The notes beneath the pieces were generated by a model, which was not told the origin of the DNA, made no database searches, and saw only the letters and a program-made list of their open reading frames with translations. Both the position numbers and the translations under genes were made by a program. 64,000 nt of DNA, from assembly GCA_046153875.1 (NCBI GenBank), contig JBJXFE010000073.1, forward strand, positions 75,873-139,872. The letters are read 5' to 3'. Source of the DNA: JBJXFE01 sp046153875. GTDB lineage: Bacteria; Planctomycetota; Phycisphaerae; Phycisphaerales; UBA1924. Each line of letters opens with the position of its first letter. The stretch's first letter is position 1. Positions 1 to 8,783 of the stretch are shown here, piece after piece.

Positions 1-77
1 TTGCCCACGGCTCAACTCCTCCGGTTCATTCGGTTCCGCACTCGGCAGGGTAGTCCACCACCCGCGCCCCGTGCATC

Positions 78-1310
78 CTAGCGGATCGTCAGCGTCGGCT
101 TGGCCTTGCCCTGGCGCACCGCCGCGAGCGCGGCCTGCTGCTCGACGTTCGTCACGAGCGTTTCGAGGGCTTCGGCGAGTAGGGACGGTCCCTTGCGGTC
201 GCGTTTTTGTGCGAAGTTCGCCGACGGGTCGCCGCGGTCGGAGTTCTCGCGCAGGGCGATCGTGACCGGCACCGCGCCCAGGAACGGCACGCCGAGTCGC
301 GAGGCCATCTTGGCCGCGCCGCCCTTGCCGAACAGGTCGTACTCGCGCGGCGGGTCGAGGTCGTCGGCGATGAACGTGCTCATGTTCTCGACCACGCCCA
401 GCACCTCGATGCCGAGCTGGCGGAACATCTGGGCCGCACGCACGGCGTCGTCCTGCGCGACTTTCTGCGGCGTGCACACAATGACCGCGCCGGTGAGCGA
501 GAGCGCCTGCGCCATGGTCAGCGGCACATCGCCCGTGCCCGGCGGCAGGTCGATCACGAGATAGTCCAGGTCGCCCCAGTCCGTCTGCTCGGCGAGCTGC
601 TTGAACGCGCCGTGGGCCATGGGGCCGCGCCAGATCAGCGGCTTGTCGGCATCGACGAGCTTGCCGATGGTGACGGCCTTGACGCCGTGGACGTAGAACG
701 GCTGGAGCTTGCCCGCGTGGACGACCTGCTCCATCGCGTCGAGCCCGAGCATCGTGGGGATCGACGGGCCGTAGATATCTCCGTCGAGCAGGCCGACCGC
801 GTGCCCGCGCCGCGCGAGCCCAACCGCGAGGTTCACGGCGATGGTGGACTTGCCGACGCCGCCCTTGCCCGCGCCCACTGCGATCACGCGGCGCACGCCG
901 GGGAGCCCCCCCCCACCGCCACCACCAGCCGCGCTGCGCTCCGGCCCGAGCCCGGGGATCGGGCGGTGCCCCGCGCCGGCCGCGGGAGCCGCGGGTTGAG
1001 CCGGTGTTGACGGACGCGACCGCGCGGCCGCTCCGAACCGCACCGCGTGGACAACCGTGCCGCGCGGGTCCGTGAACTCGACGTGCAGCCCGACGAGCGC
1101 GTCCCCCGCCGCCCCGACGATCGCGCGGTGGGCGGCCTTCGCGGCCTGGTCCATCGCGGGCGGCGTCGAACCCGGCTCGGCGTCGACCTTCACCGTGGCG
1201 TGCCCGTCGCACGCCGCGACGTGCCGCAGCGTCAGCGCCCGCCCGGTGAGCGGGTCGAGAACTGCGGCGAGGGCGTCGGTCACGAGGGCTTTGGTGACTG
1301 CGGGTGGCAT
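78..1310 (-). CDS. apbC: Mrp/NBP35-type P-loop ATPase, iron-sulfur carrier family
   Basis: 410-residue protein. An N-terminal MIP18/DUF59-like domain (about residues 1-95) is followed by a Pro/Ala/Gly linker with a run of eight glycines, then a deviant Walker A, GAGKGGVGKST, near residue 145 and a typical Mrp ATPase core (GDIYGPSIPTMLG, DLPPGTGD). Family members bind and transfer Fe-S clusters in the cytoplasm. The region after ENMSTF, which normally carries a CxxC that bridges the cluster between two subunits, reads IADDLDPPREYDLFG and has no cysteine, so the carrier role is doubtful here. The ATG at 1310 is chosen because the family's N-terminal homology starts there; the longer open frame upstream looks non-coding. 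It diverges from the next gene. Confidence 0.9.
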   Translation of the reverse strand: MPPAVTKALVTDALAAVLDPLTGRALTLRHVAACDGHATVKVDAEPGSTPPAMDQAAKAAHRAIVGAAGDALVGLHVEFTDPRGTVVHAVRFGAAARSRPSTPAQPAAPAAGAGHRPIPGLGPERSAAGGGGGGGLPGVRRVIAVGAGKGGVGKSTIAVNLAVGLARRGHAVGLLDGDIYGPSIPTMLGLDAMEQVVHAGKLQPFYVHGVKAVTIGKLVDADKPLIWRGPMAHGAFKQLAEQTDWGDLDYLVIDLPPGTGDVPLTMAQALSLTGAVIVCTPQKVAQDDAVRAAQMFRQLGIEVLGVVENMSTFIADDLDPPREYDLFGKGGAAKMASRLGVPFLGAVPVTIALRENSDRGDPSANFAQKRDRKGPSLLAEALETLVTNVEQQAALAAVRQGKAKPTLTIR

Positions 1311-1468
1311 GTGTGAACCAGTGTCGGCGGTGTGGCCGATGCCGACGACCCGACAGGCCGATGGTAGCGTGCGGAGGGCTCGTTCCGGCGTGCAATCGAG
1401 CCCCCCGCCCGGCGTTGTGCCGGTGTTCGTCAAGGCCGGTCTGCGGGGACCATTTGCAGGGGAATGAC

Positions 1469-2515
1469 ATGCGAGCGAAGTCAGCGTTGGCGTTGCTGGT
1501 GGTGTGTGCGGGGGCGGCGATGCCGGCGGCCGCTCAGCAGGAGCGTCGGCCCGAGCCGCCGCTCTCGGGCCCGCGGGTCCGCGAGCAGCGGATCCCCGGC
1601 GTCGAGCAGGGATTCTCCGAGGGGCGTCGCGAGGCGGGACCGGGACGGCGGGAGATGGTCATCCCCCACCGTGTGTTCATGCAGGCGATCGGCGCGCTGC
1701 GCGGCGACGGGGAGCACGCCGCCGACGAATCGCTGCGCCTCACGCCCGAGCAGGACGACAAGATCGCCGCACTCGACCGCGAGTTCCGCGAGTCGATGCG
1801 CGCCTTCACGGAACAGTCTCGCGGCGAGCAGCCCGAGGCGGGCCGGCGCGCCCGGCGCGCACCCGGCGATGCGGGCGCTCCCTCCGAAATGCCCGCCGAT
1901 CGCGTGCGCGAACGCGTGGATCGGCCCGAGGGCGGCCCCGACGGCGCGCCGAGCCCCGAGCGCCGCCGCGAACGCCTCGACGCGATGCGCGAGAACGCGC
2001 CGCGACCGACGGATACCCACACGAAGATGTTCGCCGTCCTCGACCAGCCCCAGCGCGCGTTCGTGAAGGAGCGCGTGGACGCCTGGCGCAAGCAGACCGA
2101 GGAACGCATGGGCGAGGAGTACATGCAGCGCCGGCTCCGCGAGCGGCAGCCCGAGGGCGCCCCGCCGCAAGGCCAGCCTCGGCCCGGAGCAGGGCGGCCA
2201 GGTGCAGACCGCCCGGGAGCAGACCGGCCCGGCCAGGGTCGTCCGGGCGCTGACCGACCCGGTGCGCCGGACCAGGACCAGCCCGGCGCCGCCCCACAAC
2301 GCGACCGCGTCCGCCGGCTGATCGAGAGGCTCGGGCAGCTCCCGCCCGAGGAGCGCGAGCGGATCCTCTCACGCATCGAAGCCGCGTTGGATCAGCGGCT
2401 GTCCGAAGGCGCCGGACCGCGCGGCCCGCGTCGCGGAGAAGACGCCGCTCCGAAGGAAGACCGTCCGCCCGAAGCAGCCCCGCCGCCCGGGCGTCGGTCG
2501 CGACCGGATCGGTGA
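1469..2515 (+). CDS. Exported Arg/Pro-rich protein with LTxxQ-like motif
   Basis: 348 residues. A signal peptide (MRAKSALALLVVCAGAAMPAAAQ) ends in AAAQ and marks the ATG at 1469. Residues about 95-125 carry LTPEQDDKIAALDREF, which resembles the LTxxQ motif of Spy/CpxP periplasmic proteins. The rest is highly charged and low in complexity, with a tandem GRPGADRP / GRPGQGRP stretch around residue 250. I cannot assign a function; a periplasmic stress or metal-binding role is a guess from the motif. A strong hairpin terminator follows 31 bases after the stop, so the gene is probably monocistronic. Confidence 0.7.
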   Translation: MRAKSALALLVVCAGAAMPAAAQQERRPEPPLSGPRVREQRIPGVEQGFSEGRREAGPGRREMVIPHRVFMQAIGALRGDGEHAADESLRLTPEQDDKIAALDREFRESMRAFTEQSRGEQPEAGRRARRAPGDAGAPSEMPADRVRERVDRPEGGPDGAPSPERRRERLDAMRENAPRPTDTHTKMFAVLDQPQRAFVKERVDAWRKQTEERMGEEYMQRRLRERQPEGAPPQGQPRPGAGRPGADRPGADRPGQGRPGADRPGAPDQDQPGAAPQRDRVRRLIERLGQLPPEERERILSRIEAALDQRLSEGAGPRGPRRGEDAAPKEDRPPEAAPPPGRRSRPDR

Positions 2516-2545
2516 TCACGCGCACCCATTGATGTCATCTGACGA

Positions 2546-2578
2546 GGGGGCCGGGTCCGTTTGACCGGCCCCCTTTGT
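2546..2578 (+). terminator. Rho-independent terminator
   Basis: Perfect 9-bp stem (GGGGGCCGG at 2546-2554, CCGGCCCCC at 2565-2573) with a 10-base loop, followed by TTTGTTGTTG. It sits just after the exported LTxxQ-like gene and most likely ends its transcript. Confidence 0.8.
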
Positions 2579-2963
2579 TGTTGCGCTCCATTCCGTTCCC
2601 CCCCCCCACCCCCGCCCCCGGGGCGAGCGACGCACTGCGTGCGCCCGTTGAGGCGCGGGCGCTCCACGTGCATACAGCGAGGAGTCGCTTGACGGCAATC
2701 GTCGCTCGCAGTCTGTTAGGAGTACGGGCGAAGTCGCAATGTGAAAACAGGTTGTCAATTGCGAACCGACAGGGGGGTTGACCGATAACATTCTTGTAGT
2801 TCAACCTTGATCTCTCTCTCCTCCAGCGGGGCGCTGTCCATCGATGGCGCCCTGCTTTGCCCAACGGACGGGCGGCGGAGCCGCGTGCCGGGGGCGAAGC
2901 GAGAACAATCCGGGGCGTGAGCGGGCGATCGCGGAACCGTCACGGCGGTGCGCGGAGGGTGGC
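2579..2963. other. Intergenic leader before the epimerase gene
   Basis: About 385 bases without a convincing gene. It starts with a C-rich tract (2598-2622) and becomes relatively AT-rich at 2740-2820. A TTGACC hexamer at 2778-2783 could be a -35 element for the downstream epimerase, but I see no good -10 at the right distance. The open frame that extends the epimerase upstream through this region has no coding character. Confidence 0.4.
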
Positions 2964-3962
2964 GTGAGCGGGACGATCCTGGTCACCGGCGCCGCCGGAT
3001 TTCTCGGCTCTCATCTCGTGGAGGCCCTCCTGTCGCGCGGGCTCGCGCCCGTCGGCCTAGACAACTTCGATCCGTTCTATGACCGCGGCGCGAAGGACCG
3101 CAACGTGCGATCGTGCGTCGAGGCGGCCCGCCGCGCCGGGCGCACCTATGAGATCATCGACGCCGACATCACCGACGCCGCCGGCGTCCGCGCCGCCTTC
3201 ACGCGCGCGAAACCACACGGGGTGATCCATCTGGCCGCGAAGGCCGGCGTGCGCCCGAGCCTGGCCGACCCCGCCGGATACGCACGGACCAACGTGCTCG
3301 GCACGAGCGTGCTGCTCGAGGCCGCCCGTGCCGAGCGGTGCCGCCGGTTCGTCCTCGCGTCGTCGAGCTCGGTCTACGGCAACAACGCGCAGACCCCGTT
3401 CGCCGAGGACGACGACGTGAGCCGCCCGATCAGCCCGTACGCGGCGACGAAACGCGCCGCGGAACTCATCGCCTACACCCACTGGTCGCTCACAAAGATG
3501 CCGACGGCGTGCCTGCGCTTCTTCACGGTTTTCGGCCCGCGGCAGCGCCCCGACCTGGCGATCGCGACGTTCATGGCCCGCATCGCGCGCGCCGAGCCGA
3601 TCCAGGTCTTCGGCGACGGCTCCATGAGCCGCGACTTCACCTACGTGGACGACATCGTCGCGGGGATCGTCTCCGCGTATGACACGATCGACGCCCACGG
3701 CTACCGCGTCTGGAACCTGGGCAGCGACCGCCCGGTACGCGTCGATGAGCTGGTCGGGGCGATCGCGCGCATCACGGGGCGCGAGCCGCGGATCGAGCGC
3801 CGACCCGTGCAGCCCGGCGACGTCGCGCGGACCTGGGCCGACCTGACCCGCTCGCGCGCCGAACTGGCGTACGCCCCGCGGATGCCGCTGGACGAGGGCC
3901 TCGCTCGCCAGTGGGCCTGGGCGCGCTCCGTGAACGAGGTCAATGAGCCGCGCGATGCCTAG
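2964..3962 (+). CDS. NAD-dependent epimerase, UDP-glucuronate 4-epimerase-like
   Basis: 332-residue short-chain dehydrogenase/reductase of the extended epimerase class. The Rossmann glycine motif TGAAGFLGSHL is at the N-terminus, an SSSSVYG segment supplies the catalytic Ser, and YAATK near residue 160 gives the Tyr-xxx-Lys pair. The LDNFDPFYDRGAKDRN stretch after the second strand is typical of UDP-glucuronate or UDP-GalNAcA 4-epimerases. It probably makes a sugar-nucleotide precursor for the nearby polysaccharide operon. The GTG at 2964 is preceded by GGAGGG and starts directly before the Rossmann strand. Its TAG stop overlaps the stop codon of the convergent next gene. Confidence 0.85.
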   Translation: MSGTILVTGAAGFLGSHLVEALLSRGLAPVGLDNFDPFYDRGAKDRNVRSCVEAARRAGRTYEIIDADITDAAGVRAAFTRAKPHGVIHLAAKAGVRPSLADPAGYARTNVLGTSVLLEAARAERCRRFVLASSSSVYGNNAQTPFAEDDDVSRPISPYAATKRAAELIAYTHWSLTKMPTACLRFFTVFGPRQRPDLAIATFMARIARAEPIQVFGDGSMSRDFTYVDDIVAGIVSAYDTIDAHGYRVWNLGSDRPVRVDELVGAIARITGREPRIERRPVQPGDVARTWADLTRSRAELAYAPRMPLDEGLARQWAWARSVNEVNEPRDA

Positions 3963-5812
3963 AACCCGAACAGGCTCTTGCGCACGCGGCGCAGGGCGCG
4001 CTCGATGTCCTTGGCGTCGAAGTCTCGGCCCGACCCGCCCGAAGAGCCGCTCGGGCCCGCGGGGGGCGGAGGCGGAGGCGGCGTGGGCGCGCCCGGACCA
4101 TGCGCCGGAGCGTTGCCCCCCGGCGGCGTGCCCCCGGAGTTGCGCAGGCTCGGGGGGACGGTCGTCTCCCACGTGCGGGCCGCCCGGAAGAACTTGTTGG
4201 GGTTGGGTACCTCGCCGAACAGCACGGGCACATACCCGAACGCGGCCGCCGCCTGAACGTCCTGCCGCTTGCGCGCGGCGGACGCGTGGTGCCCGAAGCA
4301 CGCGGGCCAGCTGTCCCAGCGCATCGACGCCCAGAGCTCGTGCCCGGGAAGGATGAAGTCCGCCAGATAGTTGGGGTTCTTGATCGTGTAGAGGTCGTCC
4401 GGGCTCTGCGCGCTGCTCGTCGCCACCCAGTTGTCCACGAGCGTCGGCGCGAGCCGGTGCAGCACGTCGCACGTTGAGGGCTCGGTCACGAACTTCACGC
4501 CCGGCGCCTGCTGCCGCATCGTTTCCAGCCACGGGACCAGCTTCCAGAGCGGCGTGACCGTCGTGTCGAACGTGTCCAGCCCGATGACTGTCGCGCCCGA
4601 CTGCACGGCGACCTGAAGCTCGGTCAGCGCCCGGTTGACATGCTGCGGGTTGTCCGGGTTGAACGGATCGAGCTGCGCGTCGTTCCACGAGTCCGCTACC
4701 TGCACCGCCCGCCCCCACCACAGCCCGAGCACCTGCCCGGTCCGCGGGATCGCGGGCAAGCCGATCTCCGGGTCGATCGCCGTCGCGACATTCGGCTGCT
4801 CCAGCCACCGCGACGCGAACTGGAACGGGTAGTTGTTGTCGCGGTTGAGGTTGTAGAGCCCCGTCGGCGCCCAGATCATCACCCGCTTGTACTCCGCCAG
4901 GTCCTGCGTCACGTACTCCACCCACGGGCCCCACCCGTTCACGTCCGGGCGGCGGCTCTGATGCGCCCAGCCCGAGGGGTTCGACGGGGTGATCCAGGAC
5001 GAATCCGTCACGTTCAGGGCGGCCCACGGCGCCGCGTCACGCGTGTACCCCACGCTCCCGTAGAGGCCGCGGAAGTAGTCGCGGTACGGCACGAGCGCGC
5101 GGACCCACTCGTCGGGCTTCTTGGTCACGCGGACGCTCACGACGTAGGTCCGCTCCTCGCCCGGGGGGATGACGGCGCCGTGGTGCTTGGGCTCCTGGTG
5201 GCTCGGCCCCGACAATCCGAACGTCACGCTCCAGCCCCGACCGCCCTCGCCCGTGAGGTATTGCCCCGGCGGCGACCCGACATAAACGATGGCGTCGTGC
5301 TTGTACTCCAGGATCGGGTAGTGCAGGCTCACGCCGACCGCGTAGGCGTTGTTGCGCAGGACGACGACGGGCGAATACAGGTCGTCCGGGTACCAGCGCC
5401 CGGTCGTGGTCCACGTCGTGGCCTTGATCTTCACGGGCTTGCTGGTGTGGCGGAAGTCGTAGTGCGTCACGTCCTGCCCGAGCGTGAGGATGCCGATGCC
5501 CAGTTCGCCCACGCCGCCGGGCGTCGTCGTCGAGTTCGTGAACCGGTACACCACATCGAAACCGGCGGGCTGCGGACGGATCTCGATGGCGGGGGTCAAC
5601 GTCTGCGGCCCGTTCACGCCGTGCAGGGGGTAGGCGCGCCGGTCCAGGATCAGCTTGCCGTTGTGCGCGTCGCGGAGCTCCACCTGGTTGCCTTCCGTCG
5701 CGACCGTGACGATGGGGTCGCCCGCTTCCGGGGGCGGGATCTGCTGGGCCTGCGCGCCCGCCGCGCCGCCGAGCAGCACCGCGATCAACACCGTGAACCC
5801 GTTGCGTGCCAT
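3959..5812 (-). CDS. Exported protein of unknown function
   Basis: 617 residues. The ATG at 5812 opens a clear signal peptide (MARNGFTVLIAVLLGG...AQAQ). The mature part is rich in Trp, Tyr and Asp, with a beta-rich N-terminal half and a second half containing WWGRAVQVADSW, IGLDTFDTTV and ELWASMRWDSWP, which reads like a TIM-barrel hydrolase lacking a motif I can name. The C-terminus has a Gly/Pro linker with eight prolines and a short basic amphipathic tail. A carbohydrate-acting periplasmic enzyme is possible but not shown. Its stop codon lies within the stop of the convergent epimerase. Confidence 0.75.
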   Translation of the reverse strand: MARNGFTVLIAVLLGGAAGAQAQQIPPPEAGDPIVTVATEGNQVELRDAHNGKLILDRRAYPLHGVNGPQTLTPAIEIRPQPAGFDVVYRFTNSTTTPGGVGELGIGILTLGQDVTHYDFRHTSKPVKIKATTWTTTGRWYPDDLYSPVVVLRNNAYAVGVSLHYPILEYKHDAIVYVGSPPGQYLTGEGGRGWSVTFGLSGPSHQEPKHHGAVIPPGEERTYVVSVRVTKKPDEWVRALVPYRDYFRGLYGSVGYTRDAAPWAALNVTDSSWITPSNPSGWAHQSRRPDVNGWGPWVEYVTQDLAEYKRVMIWAPTGLYNLNRDNNYPFQFASRWLEQPNVATAIDPEIGLPAIPRTGQVLGLWWGRAVQVADSWNDAQLDPFNPDNPQHVNRALTELQVAVQSGATVIGLDTFDTTVTPLWKLVPWLETMRQQAPGVKFVTEPSTCDVLHRLAPTLVDNWVATSSAQSPDDLYTIKNPNYLADFILPGHELWASMRWDSWPACFGHHASAARKRQDVQAAAAFGYVPVLFGEVPNPNKFFRAARTWETTVPPSLRNSGGTPPGGNAPAHGPGAPTPPPPPPPAGPSGSSGGSGRDFDAKDIERALRRVRKSLFGF

Positions 5813-6069
5813 GACGATCCCCTGCCTTGTTCCCCGGAGTCCCCAGCCCGCGCACGCCGAACCGTCCCCCCGATGTGCCAATCCTTGACCGGTGCCGCCA
5901 GCCCTTCTCGCCCGCGCGCCCCGCGCCGGGGCGCGATCCGCGGGTCTGTTCCGGTCCCGCGGGTCGATCACGTCCGGCAAACGGATAACCTGCATGGTTA
6001 CAGGTCTGACGCCTTTCCCGGCGCTCCGGTTCGTTCGGGGCGCGAGGGGGATGGAGTCGGGAGCAACGG

Positions 6070-7065
6070 ATGGCGCGCTCGCGGTGGAAAAAGCGTCTGG
6101 ACCGCGGGGCGTTCCTCCTCGCGCTGCCGCTGCTCGCGGCGTCGGGCGCATGGCTCGCCGCCCCGCTGGGCTGGCGCATCGACCTGGTCGCGAATCTCGC
6201 GGCGCAGACGGCGCTGGTGACGATCGTCGGCGCGGGCGTGTTCGGCGCGCTCCGCGCGTGGAGCGCGACGGGCGTCACGCTGCTCGCGCTGGGGCTGCAC
6301 GCAGCGGCGCTCGCCCCGGGTCGGGCGCCGCGGGCCGGGCCGGCGGCGAGCCCGAACGTGCGTGTCCTTGTGTACAACGCGTTCAACGCCAACGCGGACC
6401 CCGGGCGAGCGATCGACAGCGTGCTCGCCGCGAACGCCGACCTCGTCGTGCTCGTGGAAACGCCCCCGGCGATGGTGCAGGCCTCGTGGGAGGGCGGGCG
6501 CCTGCGCGCCGCGTATCCCTACACGATCCACCGCGGATGGAAGCCCGGCCTGGCGAACGACCACCAGGCGCTCCTCTCGCGCTGGCCCCTGACGCGGACC
6601 GACGGCCGCCCGCTCGGGGCCGAGGTCACCACCGTCATCAGCGCGACGGCCGAGTCGCCCTTCGGCACCATCGGCGTCGTCGCGGTGCACCCCGCTTCGC
6701 CCCGGAACGCGGAGCGCTGGCGGCGCGGCCTCGAGGAGTCCCGCCTCGCCGCCGAGGCCGCGCGGGCATTCGCGGCGCGCGGGCTGCCCGTGATCGTCCC
6801 CGGGGACCTGAACTCGACGCCGAGCGGGCTGTTCAGCCGGCGGCTGCGGTCCGGGGGCGGGCTGCGGCGGGCCAAGCCGTGGGGCGTGGCCCAGGGAACG
6901 TTTCCCGTGGGGCAGCCCTGGCCCGGGCGCATCGCCATCGACGACGTGATGGTGTCCGCGGGGGTCTCCGTAGCGTCGTGGAGGACGCTCGACCCGGCGG
7001 GTTCGGATCACACACCCGTGCTGGTCGAACTGGTGGTCGCGCCCAGGTCCAGCCCGGGCGGCTGA
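6070..7065 (+). CDS. Membrane-anchored endonuclease/exonuclease/phosphatase-family protein
   Basis: 331 residues. Three hydrophobic segments in residues 10-80 anchor the protein; the EEP fold follows. Visible motifs are VRVLVYNAFNAN at the start of the domain, VLVETP (metal-binding Glu), PGDLNSTP (catalytic Asp-Leu-Asn) and the C-terminal SDHTPV (catalytic His). The family includes metal-dependent phosphodiesterases acting on nucleic acids or lipids; the membrane anchor fits an outward-facing phosphoesterase, but the substrate is unknown. The last 58 bases overlap, tail to tail, with the flippase gene. Confidence 0.85.
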   Translation: MARSRWKKRLDRGAFLLALPLLAASGAWLAAPLGWRIDLVANLAAQTALVTIVGAGVFGALRAWSATGVTLLALGLHAAALAPGRAPRAGPAASPNVRVLVYNAFNANADPGRAIDSVLAANADLVVLVETPPAMVQASWEGGRLRAAYPYTIHRGWKPGLANDHQALLSRWPLTRTDGRPLGAEVTTVISATAESPFGTIGVVAVHPASPRNAERWRRGLEESRLAAEAARAFAARGLPVIVPGDLNSTPSGLFSRRLRSGGGLRRAKPWGVAQGTFPVGQPWPGRIAIDDVMVSAGVSVASWRTLDPAGSDHTPVLVELVVAPRSSPGG

Positions 7066-8672
7066 GGATCGGACCCGCGCGGTAGCCGGCGGCGAGCGGC
7101 GGCGATGAGCCGGCTCCGCTCCTGCGGCGTGACGACGAACAACCACGAGAGCAGGGCGTAGGCGGCGCCGTAGGCCGCGAGCACCCCGATCAGATGCAGG
7201 AGCGTCCACCGCTCGATGAGCACCAGGGCACCCGCGTAGATCGGTGCGCACGCGAAGCTCACGATCGCGGGCCGGATCATCGGCGCCCAGAGGTCCGACA
7301 GGCGGACGCCGAGGCGCCGGGCCGCGACCGGCGGAAGCACCACACCATGCACGACCGTGAACACGGCGCCGAACGCGATCGCCGGCGCGTAGAGGCGCAG
7401 ATCGCGGGGCAGGACGGCCAGGAGCAGGAGCGCCGCGACCGGTGTGAGCACCGCTCCCGCCAAGGCGAGCCGGACCACGCTGCGGATGTGGCCGGCGCCG
7501 TACAGGATCGCGATCCACCCGTCCACGACGGACCGGACGACCGACGCGACGATGAGCACGCGCACCATGACCGCCGCCTGCGGGATGGTGGCGGCCGGGT
7601 CCTCCAGCGAACGGCCGATCCACAACTCGATGATCGGTTCGGTGAGCATGAAGAACGTGATGCCGCCGGGCACGGCGGTGAAGGCGTGGAGGCGCGACGC
7701 GTGCCCGACCAGCCAGCGCAGCCGCTCCGCGGGGTCGTGGTGCGTGGTCACGCGGGTGGACACCGCGTCCAGCCCCACGGTCATGCCGTACGTCGCCATG
7801 CGGACGATCGCGCACCCTCGGAGGCCCACGGCGTACACCGCGTTCCAGACCAGACCCGCGGGGGCCATCGCCAGGTTCCCGATCAGCGCCGTCGTCCGCT
7901 CGTGGGATCCGAGGGCGAACACCACGGCGCTGTTCCAGCCGAAGTTGCCGACCACCTTGCGCAACACCGCGCGCCGCGCCCGCCACGGGCGGGGCATCAG
8001 CCGCCGGTCCATGGCGAGCATCAGGCCCGCCGGGATCAGCAGCGTCACCGTGTGCATGGCGACGCACCCAAGTGCGTACGTGACGAGCGTGCCCCCTTGC
8101 GCCGGTGCCCCCTCCACCGTGCCGGGGCCTGGCCCGAGCCACCAGATCAACAGGGCGGGGACGAGGTACCCGGTCCGCTGCAGGGCGACGAACGCGTTGT
8201 AGAGCACGAACCGCTCGGTCACGGAGTACATGACTTGTGCGGGGAGGATGAGGATGGAGAGCAGCCCCAACAACGCCTCGGCACCGACCAGGGCCTGCGC
8301 CGCCGGCACCAGGTCCGGCCGATCATCCACCAGCCACGGCACGCACAGCAGCACCACGACGAAGAGGGCGGCCGTGATCGCGGCGCTGGCGAGGGCCACG
8401 AGCCACGCGGCGTCGCAGACGGCGCGGAATGCCCCGTCATCGCCCGCGTGGTGGGCCGCGCCCATTTCGCGCACGAGGCTGCGTTCGCAGACGTCCTGCA
8501 GGAGCGCCGCAAGCCCGATCGACGTCGTGACCACCGAGATCAGGCCGAAGCCGTCCTCGCCGAAGATCTCGAGTTGGAGCGGGACGAGCGCCAGCCCCAT
8601 CGCCATCGTCACCAGCAGGCGCGCGTAGTTCGAACCGATCCGCACCAGGGCACGCGACGCCTCAGAAGGCAC
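7008..8672 (-). CDS. Polysaccharide flippase (Wzx/MOP-like)
   Basis: 554-residue polytopic protein with about 12-14 predicted membrane segments, starting GSNYARLLVTMAMGLALVPLQL as in O-antigen and exopolysaccharide flippases of the MOP superfamily. It would move lipid-linked repeat units across the inner membrane. GTG start at 8672, with GGAG upstream. It is the last gene of the long minus-strand polysaccharide operon, 111 bases after the Wzy-like gene. Its 3' end runs 58 bases into the convergent EEP gene. Confidence 0.8.
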   Translation of the reverse strand: MPSEASRALVRIGSNYARLLVTMAMGLALVPLQLEIFGEDGFGLISVVTTSIGLAALLQDVCERSLVREMGAAHHAGDDGAFRAVCDAAWLVALASAAITAALFVVVLLCVPWLVDDRPDLVPAAQALVGAEALLGLLSILILPAQVMYSVTERFVLYNAFVALQRTGYLVPALLIWWLGPGPGTVEGAPAQGGTLVTYALGCVAMHTVTLLIPAGLMLAMDRRLMPRPWRARRAVLRKVVGNFGWNSAVVFALGSHERTTALIGNLAMAPAGLVWNAVYAVGLRGCAIVRMATYGMTVGLDAVSTRVTTHHDPAERLRWLVGHASRLHAFTAVPGGITFFMLTEPIIELWIGRSLEDPAATIPQAAVMVRVLIVASVVRSVVDGWIAILYGAGHIRSVVRLALAGAVLTPVAALLLLAVLPRDLRLYAPAIAFGAVFTVVHGVVLPPVAARRLGVRLSDLWAPMIRPAIVSFACAPIYAGALVLIERWTLLHLIGVLAAYGAAYALLSWLFVVTPQERSRLIAAARRRLPRGSDPQPPGLDLGATTSSTSTGV

Positions 8673-8783
8673 GGTTGGTCTCCGGGCTCATGGCGCGACG
8701 CGCCGCGGCCCGTGAAGCGCGCCGGGCGAAGAGCGGTCGTGCGTGGGGCTGCATGGGACGGCGAAGTCTCGGTTGGGGGCGTT

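Noticed and set aside
2844..2963. Earlier start of the epimerase
   Set aside because: The Rossmann strand begins directly after GTG 2964, which has a good ribosome site; upstream residues are not epimerase-like.
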